Of a stretch of 64,000 nt of DNA, positions 7,557 through 16,925 are shown piece by piece; the first letter of the stretch is position 1, and the number at the start of each line of letters is the position of its first letter. Location: assembly GCA_031316255.1 (NCBI GenBank), contig JALDQW010000001.1:2017485-2081484 (forward strand), read 5' to 3'. The translations under genes were made by a program, and so were the position numbers. The DNA comes from Nitrosomonas sp. (GTDB lineage Bacteria > Pseudomonadota > Gammaproteobacteria > Burkholderiales > Nitrosomonadaceae). Below the pieces are notes generated by a model, which searched no databases, was not told the DNA's origin, and worked only from the letters and a program-made list of their open reading frames with translations.

Positions 7557-10151
7557 TTACTTACCTTCTTGAATTTCCTGTATAAGTGTTTGTATATATC
7601 CAAAATTATAGCTTTCAACTAATTGTTGCAAGTCATCAGCAAGTTCTGGGTGTTGTTTCTTAATTGTATTAATGAAATTGATTGCATTCTCAATATCGAG
7701 TGCTAAGACAATCGATCTTAACATGGTTATTTCTTCTGTCGTAAGGCCTTGGAGTTTTTCTTTTAGTTCAGCATTTTTGTTGTTCGTATCTTTCTCCCCA
7801 GCTTCTGGTGAAACTGGTTGATATATGAACTCCAGCTTCAAATGTTTTGTTAAGCAATTGTGAATTTCTTCGACCAAATATGGTTTTCTAATAAAATCAT
7901 CAAACCCATGCCGCATAATTTTTTCCTGATCTTCTTTAAAAGCTGAAGCGGTTACTGCAATGATTTTTATATCTTTGCCGCCTGGCAACTTCCGTATTTG
8001 TGTAGTGGCTTCAATGCCGTCCATGACAGGCATTCTCCTGTCCATAAAGATAATGTCAAATTGAGAAGATTTGAATGCATTAACTGCTTCCAAACCATTT
8101 AAAACTGAAACAACACTACAATGTGAATTCCTTAGAATGTTATCCAGATATAGTCTATTGTCTTCAATGTCTTCGACAATAAGTGCTTTAACTTTTTCTT
8201 GTCCTTTTTTGACGCTTGGGTATTGCATCTCACTATCAAGATTTCTTGGAAGGACGTTTTGTGAGGCGTTGCTGACTATAAAGTCAAATTTAAAAACGGT
8301 ACCAACACCTGGTTGACTTTCAGCAGTGATTGATCCTTGCATATGTTCAATAAGTTCTTTACAAATACTGAGACCCAAACCTGTGCCCGGCATACCGTTC
8401 TTGGCTTGAATCATTGTTGCTTGCGTGAACGGATTAAAGATTTTTTTAAGATTATCGGCCGTAATACCGATGCCGGAGTCTTCAATTTCGCAAAACATCC
8501 GTGTTAAATCATTTCCGGCCGAGGAGCATTTAAGGCGTAATGCAATTCCACCTTCCTCGGTAAATTTAATCGCATTATTGAGCAGATTGATAAAAATTCG
8601 TCGTATTTTTTTTTCGTCTGCACGGATGTAATGAGGACAGGTTCGGGAGAAATCAAAAATTAAGCTAAGGTTTTTTTCTTTTGCCAAAATTCTAGTCATA
8701 TTTTCCACGTCTTCTAAAAGTCCGAACAAATCGAAGTCGACTTCATTTAACTCAATCTTTCCGGATTCAATTTTGGCCATTTCCAATACGTCGTTGATGA
8801 GCTCTAAAAGATGATTGGCCGATCGCATAATAATATTGGAATTTTCTTTAATGGCCGTTGGAGTTAGTGGATTTTTGTTGATTAGATGAGAAAAACCTAT
8901 AATTGCATTTAAAGGACTACGCAATTCATGACTCATATTCGATAAAAACATGCTTTTTGCTAATGTATGATGCTCTGCCATTTTTTTTGCGAGCGCCAAT
9001 TCTTTAGCATTACTTTCAAGAAGCTTATTTGATGAATTTTTGTTTCTGTATGCAAGGTAGGTGAGGACGAGAAGCAGAACGGACAATAAGCCGATTATAA
9101 TTGATAGAATCAAGAATTTCTTTTGATTGCTAATAATACTTTCCTGCATTTCGAGCTGAGTTGCGGTGAATTTTATTTCATTTTTCTTTTCATCCAGTAT
9201 TCTGGAATTTTCCAGTATGGCTAATTTTAGTTTTTTTGATTGTGTTTCACGTTCTTCGATCACTTTATTTTTGTGAGTGATTACTTCCTCTATCTCTAAA
9301 GTTTTGTTTCTTAATGTTTCTAATTCCCCGTGTTTTATCTCGATTTCCTTTTGTAATTGCCCGATTTTAATATTTTGTTGATTTATCCTTTGTTCGGCTT
9401 TAGTTAGTTGGCTAGAAAGTTGTTCTCCGGCTTGCTTGGTTTCTTTAAGATCGGTTTTAAGTTGCTCATCTCTTTTTTGCTGCGAGTCAATTTCTTTTTG
9501 TAAATTGTCAAGTTTTTCATTCTGAGCCTGAATATTTTGCAATCCTTCTTTATATAAGGCAGCGACATCAATTTCAGTTCCTCCTAATAAAATAATGTCG
9601 GGATTAAGCCCTAAATTACGGTTCAAAATATTCGCTTTGTTAATTTGAAATGAGATTTCATGGTCAATATTTTCGTGCAAATCAATAAGAGCAATCCTGT
9701 CGTTATGTAGTCTTTCTGTTATGAGTAAAGTGCTGGTGTTTTCAGTTGATGAAAAAATTTGTGAATATTCTTCGATTTTGTCATGAGCAATAAAAACAAG
9801 TTCTACACCTTCTGGAATATTTGCACCCGTACTACGGGTAACTATAAATTCCTTTTCATGTAATTTTCTAATATGTGAAATATTTTTCAACTGTTGCTCG
9901 ACCCGATTATTTTCGTCAATTAGATGAAAATGGTAACGACTCTTTTGCGCAGCATGTGGCCATTGAATATGTTCGGCTAATTTGAAAATATATACGGCTA
10001 GTAAATTTTCCTTCGGGTGAGTTGTATTGGCGTGCGCATAGGTATTCTTTGAAGCAAGCACAACAAATAAAATACAAAACAATAACTTGTAGTTATGTTT
10101 TAGAGCCAATGAAAAATTGCTGAGTTTAAAATTTGTATATATACGACGCAT
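7557..10151 (-). CDS. Hybrid histidine kinase with N-terminal YfiR-like domain
   Basis: This 864-residue membrane sensor has, in order: a signal-anchor (about 20-38), a YfiR/DUF4154-like periplasmic domain (about 45-200), a long coiled coil rich in Glu, Lys and Gln (200-335), a transmembrane helix (346-367), HisKA with phospho-His 408 in MSHELRSPLNAIIGF, and a HATPase with DSGIGI and GTGLGLSI. A receiver then carries IIFMDRRMPVMDG, followed by a C-terminal helical tail without a clear Hpt motif. YfiR is normally a separate periplasmic repressor of a diguanylate cyclase; here it is fused to a kinase. The gene precedes the HD-GYP regulator and probably phosphorylates it. A MITE ends 28 bp upstream of the start. 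Confidence 0.85.
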   Translation of the reverse strand: MRRIYTNFKLSNFSLALKHNYKLLFCILFVVLASKNTYAHANTTHPKENLLAVYIFKLAEHIQWPHAAQKSRYHFHLIDENNRVEQQLKNISHIRKLHEKEFIVTRSTGANIPEGVELVFIAHDKIEEYSQIFSSTENTSTLLITERLHNDRIALIDLHENIDHEISFQINKANILNRNLGLNPDIILLGGTEIDVAALYKEGLQNIQAQNEKLDNLQKEIDSQQKRDEQLKTDLKETKQAGEQLSSQLTKAEQRINQQNIKIGQLQKEIEIKHGELETLRNKTLEIEEVITHKNKVIEERETQSKKLKLAILENSRILDEKKNEIKFTATQLEMQESIISNQKKFLILSIIIGLLSVLLLVLTYLAYRNKNSSNKLLESNAKELALAKKMAEHHTLAKSMFLSNMSHELRSPLNAIIGFSHLINKNPLTPTAIKENSNIIMRSANHLLELINDVLEMAKIESGKIELNEVDFDLFGLLEDVENMTRILAKEKNLSLIFDFSRTCPHYIRADEKKIRRIFINLLNNAIKFTEEGGIALRLKCSSAGNDLTRMFCEIEDSGIGITADNLKKIFNPFTQATMIQAKNGMPGTGLGLSICKELIEHMQGSITAESQPGVGTVFKFDFIVSNASQNVLPRNLDSEMQYPSVKKGQEKVKALIVEDIEDNRLYLDNILRNSHCSVVSVLNGLEAVNAFKSSQFDIIFMDRRMPVMDGIEATTQIRKLPGGKDIKIIAVTASAFKEDQEKIMRHGFDDFIRKPYLVEEIHNCLTKHLKLEFIYQPVSPEAGEKDTNNKNAELKEKLQGLTTEEITMLRSIVLALDIENAINFINTIKKQHPELADDLQQLVESYNFGYIQTLIQEIQEGK

Positions 10152-10178
10152 AGATTCTTTTTTTTGAATGTCACTTAT

Positions 10179-10319
10179 GGGCGTCTCTAAAAATTTATAA
10201 TTCTAAACAAGACGAGGCAAGAACAAAAAATTTTGACGCAGCATATGATTGATATGTAAGGAAACATTTTTTGTAAACAACGAAGTATTGTAACGAAGTA
10301 TGGATTTTTAGAGGTGCCC
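10179..10319 (-). mobile_element. MITE copy A (141 bp)
   Basis: Terminal inverted repeats are GGGCGTCTCTAAAAAT and GGGCACCTCTAAAAAT (read from the right end). A 4-bp direct repeat TTAT flanks it (10175-10178 and 10320-10323). The interior matches copies B and C in reverse orientation, with an 11-bp internal deletion. There is no coding capacity. It lies directly upstream of the hybrid kinase gene. Confidence 0.85.
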
Positions 10320-10449
10320 TTATTGTTGTTAAGAAGTTTTGGTCGAAATTGAATTACATCGGTAGAATGGATATTCAGCTAAATATCTGTATTGGTATAG
10401 GCATTCTTATTATGGTAACACGAGATGCGGTGTGCGGAGAGTCAAACGG

Positions 10450-11186
10450 CCACCTATTTTTGATCTCCAATTTGTTTAACTTCGTTAACGATAATGCATC
10501 ATTGACATCCATTAATAATTTATCCTTTTTTCTGTATTTTACTTCCATTATTTGAATGTCATTGTCAATGCTGTCGTCCGGCTTCCCTGGTTTTTGGTTT
10601 TAGCTGTTCTCAGTCGAACAGTAGCAAAGACTGATTCGACTAGGTTGGTTGTTCTCATGTGCTGCCAATTTTCAGCAGATAATCATAGAAGGCCAGCATG
10701 AAATCTTTATCCTTTTCCAGGCATTCTATTGCTTCCGGATATTTCAGGTTGAAACAACCAATGCAGTGATCAAATGATCTGCAAGCTTTTCCCCATGTTT
10801 CCGCCATTCAGATATTGTGTAGCATTTTCTTGGATTCGGGCAGCTTTTCCATTACATTGACAGACTTATGTACCTAGTACATCAACCACACTATTTTGAC
10901 GGATTGAGTACGTGCACTAAAATATTCATGACATAGTGTTAAGAGTTTTTTATCCGTCATCGGTGTTTAAACATCCATGCAGCTGAACAAATACAGCTAT
11001 TTCCAATTCTATGTCTGCAATCAATATGTTGCGTGCGTCTTCTCGTAGCATTTCTTGTAATGGATCATTTGGTTCTGGTTTATTCAGATTAAAAACATTA
11101 CTATCTGTCACGCGGTGTTTCCTTTTTTTGGTTGATTTGCCGAGATCTTTACCAACAGGTTACACCGCTTTCTTCCCTTTTGTCAT
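10450..11186 (-). pseudogene. IS256-family (mutator-type) transposase, heavily decayed
   Basis: Minus-strand translation in shifting frames gives a typical start (DSNVFNLNKPEPNDPLQEML, then ARNILIADIELEI). After a large internal deletion come C-terminal blocks including YPEAIECLEKDKDFMLAFYD and, in another frame, NWQHMRTTN then ESVFATVRLRTAKTK. These are hallmark parts of IS256/mutator transposases. Several stops and frameshifts are present and the central DDE region is missing. I saw no clear inverted repeats, so the element ends are undefined. Confidence 0.75.
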
Positions 11187-11307
11187 ACACCAGATATGAT
11201 TATAGCTCTACCGGGACAGCATAGCAGTGAGGCCAGATAATGGAATCTTTCAAGATTCACCCATTTAAAGTCGTTGCATGAATATTATTTGCAGATAAAG
11301 AATATTT

Positions 11308-12873
11308 ATGAACGAACTTGCCGAAATCAAAGAACTTTCCGCCTTGCTGCGCGCCAGAGTGCCGCTGATTCTGATTGAAACACATGAAGAGCCGCGTATT
11401 CTAAAATTGTTGACCCAGGCCTCCAATTTGGAAAACCAGTTGATGATGCGATGGAGTATTGTCGATGGGCTTGGCCGGGTTATCGGTACCGGAGGCGGTA
11501 TCGGTGATATGTCTGTTGCAAGAAAAGGTGACGACCATGGTAAAGCCATTTATCAAACAAACGAATTAATTGGTTGTTTGCGGCATATTGATAAATCAAC
11601 CCAGAATGGTGTGTATGTTTTGTGTGATGCGCATCCGGGTTTCAATGATGCTGTTGCGGTGCGCCTGATACGCGAGATTGCCATGGATCATGCCAAATGT
11701 GCGCGCACACTGGTATTTATCAGTCCTGCACTGGAAGATGTTCCTTCGGAATTGTTACGACTGGCTGCGCATTTTAAGCCGAAGTTGCCGACACGGGACG
11801 ATATTCGGTCAATTGTTGTGAATGAAGCACAATTATACCGCACCCAGAATGGTGACAAAGTTCGTGGCGACCGGCGCACGATTGATCTGTTAATCATGCA
11901 TTTACTGGGGCTTGAATTCGAGGATGTGCGCCGGCTGGTGCGCCAGGCACTGCGGGCGGATGGTGAAATTAACCAGGACGATATTCGGCGTATCCTGGCC
12001 ATAAAACATGAGGCGCTAGGGGGCGCCGGTGTTTTGGGTTTTGAAGAATCGGCGTTCAAGTTCGAAGCCATTGGCGGGCTTTCGCGAATGAAGCATTGGA
12101 TTGCACTGCGTCAAAAACCATTTCTTGATCCCGGAACAGCAGCGCTTGACCGGCCCAAGGGAATATTGCTGCTCGGTGTGATGGGGGGTGGTAAAAGCCT
12201 GGCCGCGCGTGCAATTGCCGGAGAGTGGAACGTGCCGCTGATGCGGCTGGATTTCGGCGCGATGTATAACAAGTTTTATGGGGAAAGCGAGCGGAATCTG
12301 CGGACTGCGCTGGCAGCGGCAGAAGGCATGGCGCCATGTGTATTATGGATCGATGAACTCGAAAAGGGACTTGGTTCCGGCGTCGGTGAACAGGATGGCG
12401 GTGTATCGCGTCGCATCTTGGGTACATTTCTGACTTGGCTTTCAGAACGCAGTAATACAGCAAAACCCGTTTTCATTGTCGCAACAGCCAACGATATTTC
12501 AACATTGCCTCCTGAACTTATTCGCAAGGGGCGTTTTGATGAAATCTTTTTTGTCGATTTTCCGAATGCTGCAGCTCGGGAACAGATTTTTGCCATTCAT
12601 TTAAAAAAACGCGGCTTTGATCCGAAAAATTTCAAGTTGACCGAACTGGCCGCAAGTGCCAGCAGCTTTTCCGGCGCCGAGATCGAGCAGGCGGTCATTG
12701 CAGCAATTTTTGAAGTCACGTCGCGTGATAGTGACCTGACACTTGCTTCGTCGGATATTTTGCATGAACTCGAACGCACTCGTCCGCTGTCGGTGGTTAT
12801 GGCAGAACGTATCGGCCAATTGCGTGCATGGGCGCATGACAGAGCGGTATTGGCAGATGATTTGCACGACTGA
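11308..12873 (+). CDS. AAA+ ATPase, Ycf46-like
   Basis: The 521-residue protein has an N-terminal region (about 1-240) of the Ycf46 type, beginning [20 protein letters not shown], and a C-terminal AAA+ module (about 255-515). Walker A is GVMGGGKS, Walker B is [11 protein letters not shown], the sensor region reads [11 protein letters not shown], and the arginine-finger segment is [11 protein letters not shown]. Cyanobacterial and algal Ycf46 is tied to photosynthesis or inorganic carbon control; the role in a non-phototroph is unknown. No transmembrane segment is seen. It stands alone, convergent with tamB, whose end lies 17 bp away. Confidence 0.85.
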   Translation: MNELAEIKELSALLRARVPLILIETHEEPRILKLLTQASNLENQLMMRWSIVDGLGRVIGTGGGIGDMSVARKGDDHGKAIYQTNELIGCLRHIDKSTQNGVYVLCDAHPGFNDAVAVRLIREIAMDHAKCARTLVFISPALEDVPSELLRLAAHFKPKLPTRDDIRSIVVNEAQLYRTQNGDKVRGDRRTIDLLIMHLLGLEFEDVRRLVRQALRADGEINQDDIRRILAIKHEALGGAGVLGFEESAFKFEAIGGLSRMKHWIALRQKPFLDPGTAALDRPKGILLLGVMGGGKSLAARAIAGEWNVPLMRLDFGAMYNKFYGESERNLRTALAAAEGMAPCVLWIDELEKGLGSGVGEQDGGVSRRILGTFLTWLSERSNTAKPVFIVATANDISTLPPELIRKGRFDEIFFVDFPNAAAREQIFAIHLKKRGFDPKNFKLTELAASASSFSGAEIEQAVIAAIFEVTSRDSDLTLASSDILHELERTRPLSVVMAERIGQLRAWAHDRAVLADDLHD

Positions 12874-12890
12874 TTGCACATTTCATGCTG

Positions 12891-15800
12891 TCAATCAAAC
12901 CGGAACGTATAAAACATATCAACCGCGCTGTCTTCACCGGCCTGAGTAACAACGGTGATTTTGGGTGTCAAACTGTAAGTCAGTTTGGTGATGCCCGCAG
13001 TCGTTGTGGTGATGCCGCGTTCGTAACTTAAATAGGCGCGCGAAGAAAGGCGCTTGCCGATAGTGCCGATTTGGCCACTTAATGCACTGCTTGCCAAACC
13101 GACTGGACTGGTTAAGGGTGGGCCGGGTATGCCAGTACCGGTTGTTTGGGTGCTGCCTGGCGTGCTGCCCTGTCTAAAGGAGATTTCGTCGACGCCAAGC
13201 ATGTCGCTAAGCTGTCCGGTGATGCCACCGGAATCACCGCCGAAGATTGAACTGGCGGCGGTGATTAACAGTGAAGTATCCAGTCCGCTGGTATCGGGCG
13301 CGCGTCCCAGTACAATCCATGACAGTTTCTCGGTATCGGGCACATTGGGCGTTGAGACCAGTTTGACTTTGGGGTGGCGTACCGAACCGGCTACTTCAAC
13401 ACCGGCCTCGACCTCGAGATCTTTACGTTTTGCCAGGATATTCAGTCCCGGATCGTCAATCGGACCATGAAAGTTTACAATGCCGCGTTCAACGGTTAGA
13501 TCCTGGCCATACGCTTTATAGGTCGTCTGACGTGTGGCGATGGAACCAACAACGCTCAACGCTTGTTTTTCATCGTTTTGCAAATGCAGTTTGCCATCCA
13601 GGCGTCCTTCGAGTCCTGCGACGCGCAGAAAGAACTGTTTTCCGAGATCGAGTGAGGCATGCAGGTTGACGATAGTCCCCTGTTCATCAGTGTTCGATTT
13701 GTTCGCCAATTCGGATTTGTCATCAACGATGATGATGTCACCGGCCAGTTGCGGCCGCATTGCGGGAGGTTGTGTGATCAAGCCGGCATCGGCAATAATG
13801 TCGCCACCGAGATCAAGGACATTATTGATGAATTGCACCTTGCTTTTACCGGAAGCGACAATCCAGTAATGCGGCGGATGCACAAGATAAAGGCGGTCCA
13901 GGCTGACAGTCAATTGATGGGTATTTTCCTTAAAACCCAGTGAACCGGTAACGTTCAGCGAGCCCGGTTTGTCTTCAAGTTCCAGTTTTCGCAACAACCG
14001 GTCTTTAGGGGGTGGTTCATGCGGTGATAAAAAACTGAGTTGATCGATATGCAATGCGGATTGATCGAAGCGTGCCGACAATTGGCCCTGATGCAGATTT
14101 ACCCCAACATCGAGTAATGCGATTGCCAGTTTGTCGCCGTTGATAGTGCCTCGCAGTTCTGGTTTTCCGAGTGATCCTGCAACGCTGGCGTGCAGTTTAA
14201 TCTGTCCGCCTGTTTGTATGGCGTTATCGGTTACCTGATCCAGCCAGGATAAATCAGGTGCCTGTAGATTCAGTTGGCCGTCCAACCTGGTTTGTGGCGG
14301 TAATAATTCACCGCCGGCAGTATGTATGATCGGCAGTTTGAGCTGCGCCTTTGCTGTGCCGATTTGTGCGCTGTCCAACTCGAACTGACCCGTTAACATG
14401 CCGTTTTGCGCTTTGGCGTGTAGTTTTAAAGTCTGTAACCCGGCTGGCTGCGGTAGTTCTCCGGGCAAATACCAGTCACCTTTTTCCCGCGTAATTTCAA
14501 TATCGCCATTGAGCTGTGCCAGTGAGGCCGTTGATTGCATCGCCCATCTTCCACCCAGTTGTAACAGGTTTTCTGTAGGAATTAAATCACTGTCGGGATG
14601 TAATCTGATGCCTGAAAAATGGCCACTGCTCTTCCAGTTTTCCGGTGACCAGAAAATAGTTTCAATGTTTGCCTTGCCGCCGGCGACTTTAAACTGGGCA
14701 TTACGTATGGAAATCTGTTCAGTGCCGAGCTTGAGCGGCATGGGTGCCTGTAGTTCAACGGGAACCAGACCCGTGATCGCCAAATGGGCTAATTGTCCTT
14801 GCCAGCCAGGCAGGGCATCCGGTTTTTTGGCTTGCTGTATGCCGCCATCGGCTTGCAGAGTAACGGTCATTTCATCATCGACGCGCAAGTCGGTTTGTAT
14901 TGTGTGACTCGACTGCGTGCCGTTTATTTTCAGATTAAGCTGTTTGACCCGGGTTTCTCCATCTGTGCGGAGTTGATTGGCCGTGAGCAGCAGTGAAAGC
15001 GCCTCCGAATGTACTTTTCCTTTGGCGGCGAAGTTGTCGATAGCGTGGTTGCCGGGCAGCGTAAGTTTTTCGCTGTCAATATCAAAATCTACTGCCGGCG
15101 AGTCCAGTGTGCCTTTCAGATCAATCTGCGCTTTGAGAAAACCGGATAATCCAAGCCCGATTTGCGCGAGCGATGGCGCGGTAATATTTACGGCCAACGC
15201 GTTGCCCGGTTTGCCGAATTTGCCATGGATACCCACATAATTAGAGCCGATCTGAAAGTCGGCTTTACTGGTGACGGACAGTGGCAGTTGAACGGCAATA
15301 TTCCCTTTTCCTGAAACCGGTTGATGGTTTAAATGGCTTTTTTCAAACTGATAGTCAAGCAAGCCTGAGAACTCGGGAGATAAATGACCGGTAACTGTCA
15401 GTCTGGTGTTCAGATTGGATACCGGTGCCTGTAGAAAATCGGCGATATTAAATTGCCGGAGCTGACCGGTAAAGTGAAACGGTTGTGTGTGGTCATCCGG
15501 GTTTTCATGATCCAGATTGAGTTCTCCTGTGCCAGTCAGGCTGGATTGGCCGTGACTCAGGTTGAAATGTTCCAGCCGAACCTGACTGGCGGTATGTGTG
15601 ACCGAGGCATCGAGCTTCAAGGTCTGGTCACTCAGCCTGATTTCAGCGTTCAGCCGGTCGGCATCGGCTGTCACTTGTGCCAGACCGCTGATTTTTGCGG
15701 CCTGCAGTTGAGTAGTAATTGCTGCCGGATTCAGACTGCTGACATTAAGATCGGCAATTCCGGATGCCGGGTCGAAACGCCATGCAACACTGCCGGAGAG

Positions 15801-16925
15801 GATGCCCTCTTTACCCTTTTCTGATAACAGTATCTGCAGATTGTCCAGTTTGAGTTCATCCCCGGTGAATAAAACTGCCGAGTTGATTTCTGCAATGGGC
15901 AAGCCGTCCTGATCCAGTGGCGCGAATGCATGGTTTTTCAACGTCAGTTGCCCGGCGAGCTGATTTTCAGCGTTCTGACCGAGCGTTGCGTGTAATGCGA
16001 GATTGGCTTTGGGGATATCAGGTGTGCCGGGGAATAATGCAGCGGGATTGAATTCAGTAATGGCCGCTTCAAGTGATGTGACGAGAGAAATAGCGGAGGT
16101 GGCAAACGGCTGGACTTGTGCAACTATTGTTGCTTGCATCGGTTTATTATGATGTTCGAGATTAATGTCAACCCGTTCCAGCGATCCGTTTAAAGTCACT
16201 TGGGTTTGTCCCCATTTCCCGGAATTGTCGAGCAAGATAGTTGATTCCAGCTTAAAAGGGCGTGCTGCCAGGATTTGTCCCGATGCGTTGAGCGCGCCCA
16301 GTATCGAGTTAAATGACAGCTGTACCAACCGGTGTTGCTGCGCATGACTTTCCAGCTGAATTGATAAATCGGTCAAAGAAAAATCAGGTTGCCGGGATTG
16401 ATGGGATTGCTGACCGGTTTGATCCGTGCCTATGGAATAAATATGAATTTCATCGACCTGTAGCTGTTTTAACGCGATCTCAAGCGGCAGTGTTAAATCA
16501 TCGGGCAACGCCGTTTCGTCTTCATCCTCGGTGGGCGATGTATACACAACAACTAACCGGGCGCTGATGTCGTTGATGTGCAGTTTCCCGGAAAACAGTT
16601 GGTCTATTGACCAGTCCAGTTTAAATTGATGGACAGCAAATTGCAGCGATTCGTCGTGATAGCGCAGCGTCTCGATTTGTAATGCGCCGATGGTGCCGTC
16701 AACGCCTTCAAACTGTATCGTTGAACCACTTATCCGTTCGGCTGCGGACAGCAGCCACTGCAGTCCGGGTGTGGTGTTTACAAGCCAGTAACCGCCGCTG
16801 GTGATTGCCATGAAAGTGCTTAATAGAATAACGGTCAGCCATTTAAAACGAAAGCCCGAACGCTTGATATTTTTATGCTGCATGTTCCGTGCGTCCGGAT
16901 GGGTGAAATTGTCGTGGGCATTCAT
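12891..16925 (-). CDS. tamB: TamB, translocation and assembly module
   Basis: TamB spans the periplasm as a long beta-taco groove, anchored in the inner membrane, and works with TamA in outer-membrane protein insertion and phospholipid transport. This 1344-residue protein has one N-terminal transmembrane helix (about 29-50, LTVILLSTFMAITSGGYWLV), a long AsmA-like repeat body, and a DUF490 C-terminus with GIVNFHGPIDDPGLNILAKR. It ends DMFYTFRFD, as TamB proteins commonly do. Its ATG shares one base with the tamA stop (TGATG), so translation is coupled. The length is in the normal range. Confidence 0.93.
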   Translation of the reverse strand: MNAHDNFTHPDARNMQHKNIKRSGFRFKWLTVILLSTFMAITSGGYWLVNTTPGLQWLLSAAERISGSTIQFEGVDGTIGALQIETLRYHDESLQFAVHQFKLDWSIDQLFSGKLHINDISARLVVVYTSPTEDEDETALPDDLTLPLEIALKQLQVDEIHIYSIGTDQTGQQSHQSRQPDFSLTDLSIQLESHAQQHRLVQLSFNSILGALNASGQILAARPFKLESTILLDNSGKWGQTQVTLNGSLERVDINLEHHNKPMQATIVAQVQPFATSAISLVTSLEAAITEFNPAALFPGTPDIPKANLALHATLGQNAENQLAGQLTLKNHAFAPLDQDGLPIAEINSAVLFTGDELKLDNLQILLSEKGKEGILSGSVAWRFDPASGIADLNVSSLNPAAITTQLQAAKISGLAQVTADADRLNAEIRLSDQTLKLDASVTHTASQVRLEHFNLSHGQSSLTGTGELNLDHENPDDHTQPFHFTGQLRQFNIADFLQAPVSNLNTRLTVTGHLSPEFSGLLDYQFEKSHLNHQPVSGKGNIAVQLPLSVTSKADFQIGSNYVGIHGKFGKPGNALAVNITAPSLAQIGLGLSGFLKAQIDLKGTLDSPAVDFDIDSEKLTLPGNHAIDNFAAKGKVHSEALSLLLTANQLRTDGETRVKQLNLKINGTQSSHTIQTDLRVDDEMTVTLQADGGIQQAKKPDALPGWQGQLAHLAITGLVPVELQAPMPLKLGTEQISIRNAQFKVAGGKANIETIFWSPENWKSSGHFSGIRLHPDSDLIPTENLLQLGGRWAMQSTASLAQLNGDIEITREKGDWYLPGELPQPAGLQTLKLHAKAQNGMLTGQFELDSAQIGTAKAQLKLPIIHTAGGELLPPQTRLDGQLNLQAPDLSWLDQVTDNAIQTGGQIKLHASVAGSLGKPELRGTINGDKLAIALLDVGVNLHQGQLSARFDQSALHIDQLSFLSPHEPPPKDRLLRKLELEDKPGSLNVTGSLGFKENTHQLTVSLDRLYLVHPPHYWIVASGKSKVQFINNVLDLGGDIIADAGLITQPPAMRPQLAGDIIIVDDKSELANKSNTDEQGTIVNLHASLDLGKQFFLRVAGLEGRLDGKLHLQNDEKQALSVVGSIATRQTTYKAYGQDLTVERGIVNFHGPIDDPGLNILAKRKDLEVEAGVEVAGSVRHPKVKLVSTPNVPDTEKLSWIVLGRAPDTSGLDTSLLITAASSIFGGDSGGITGQLSDMLGVDEISFRQGSTPGSTQTTGTGIPGPPLTSPVGLASSALSGQIGTIGKRLSSRAYLSYERGITTTTAGITKLTYSLTPKITVVTQAGEDSAVDMFYTFRFD

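Noticed and set aside
10349..10555. Plus-strand 68-codon ORF after MITE copy A
   Set aside because: It lies opposite the C-terminal remnant of the IS256-type transposase and has no coding signs.
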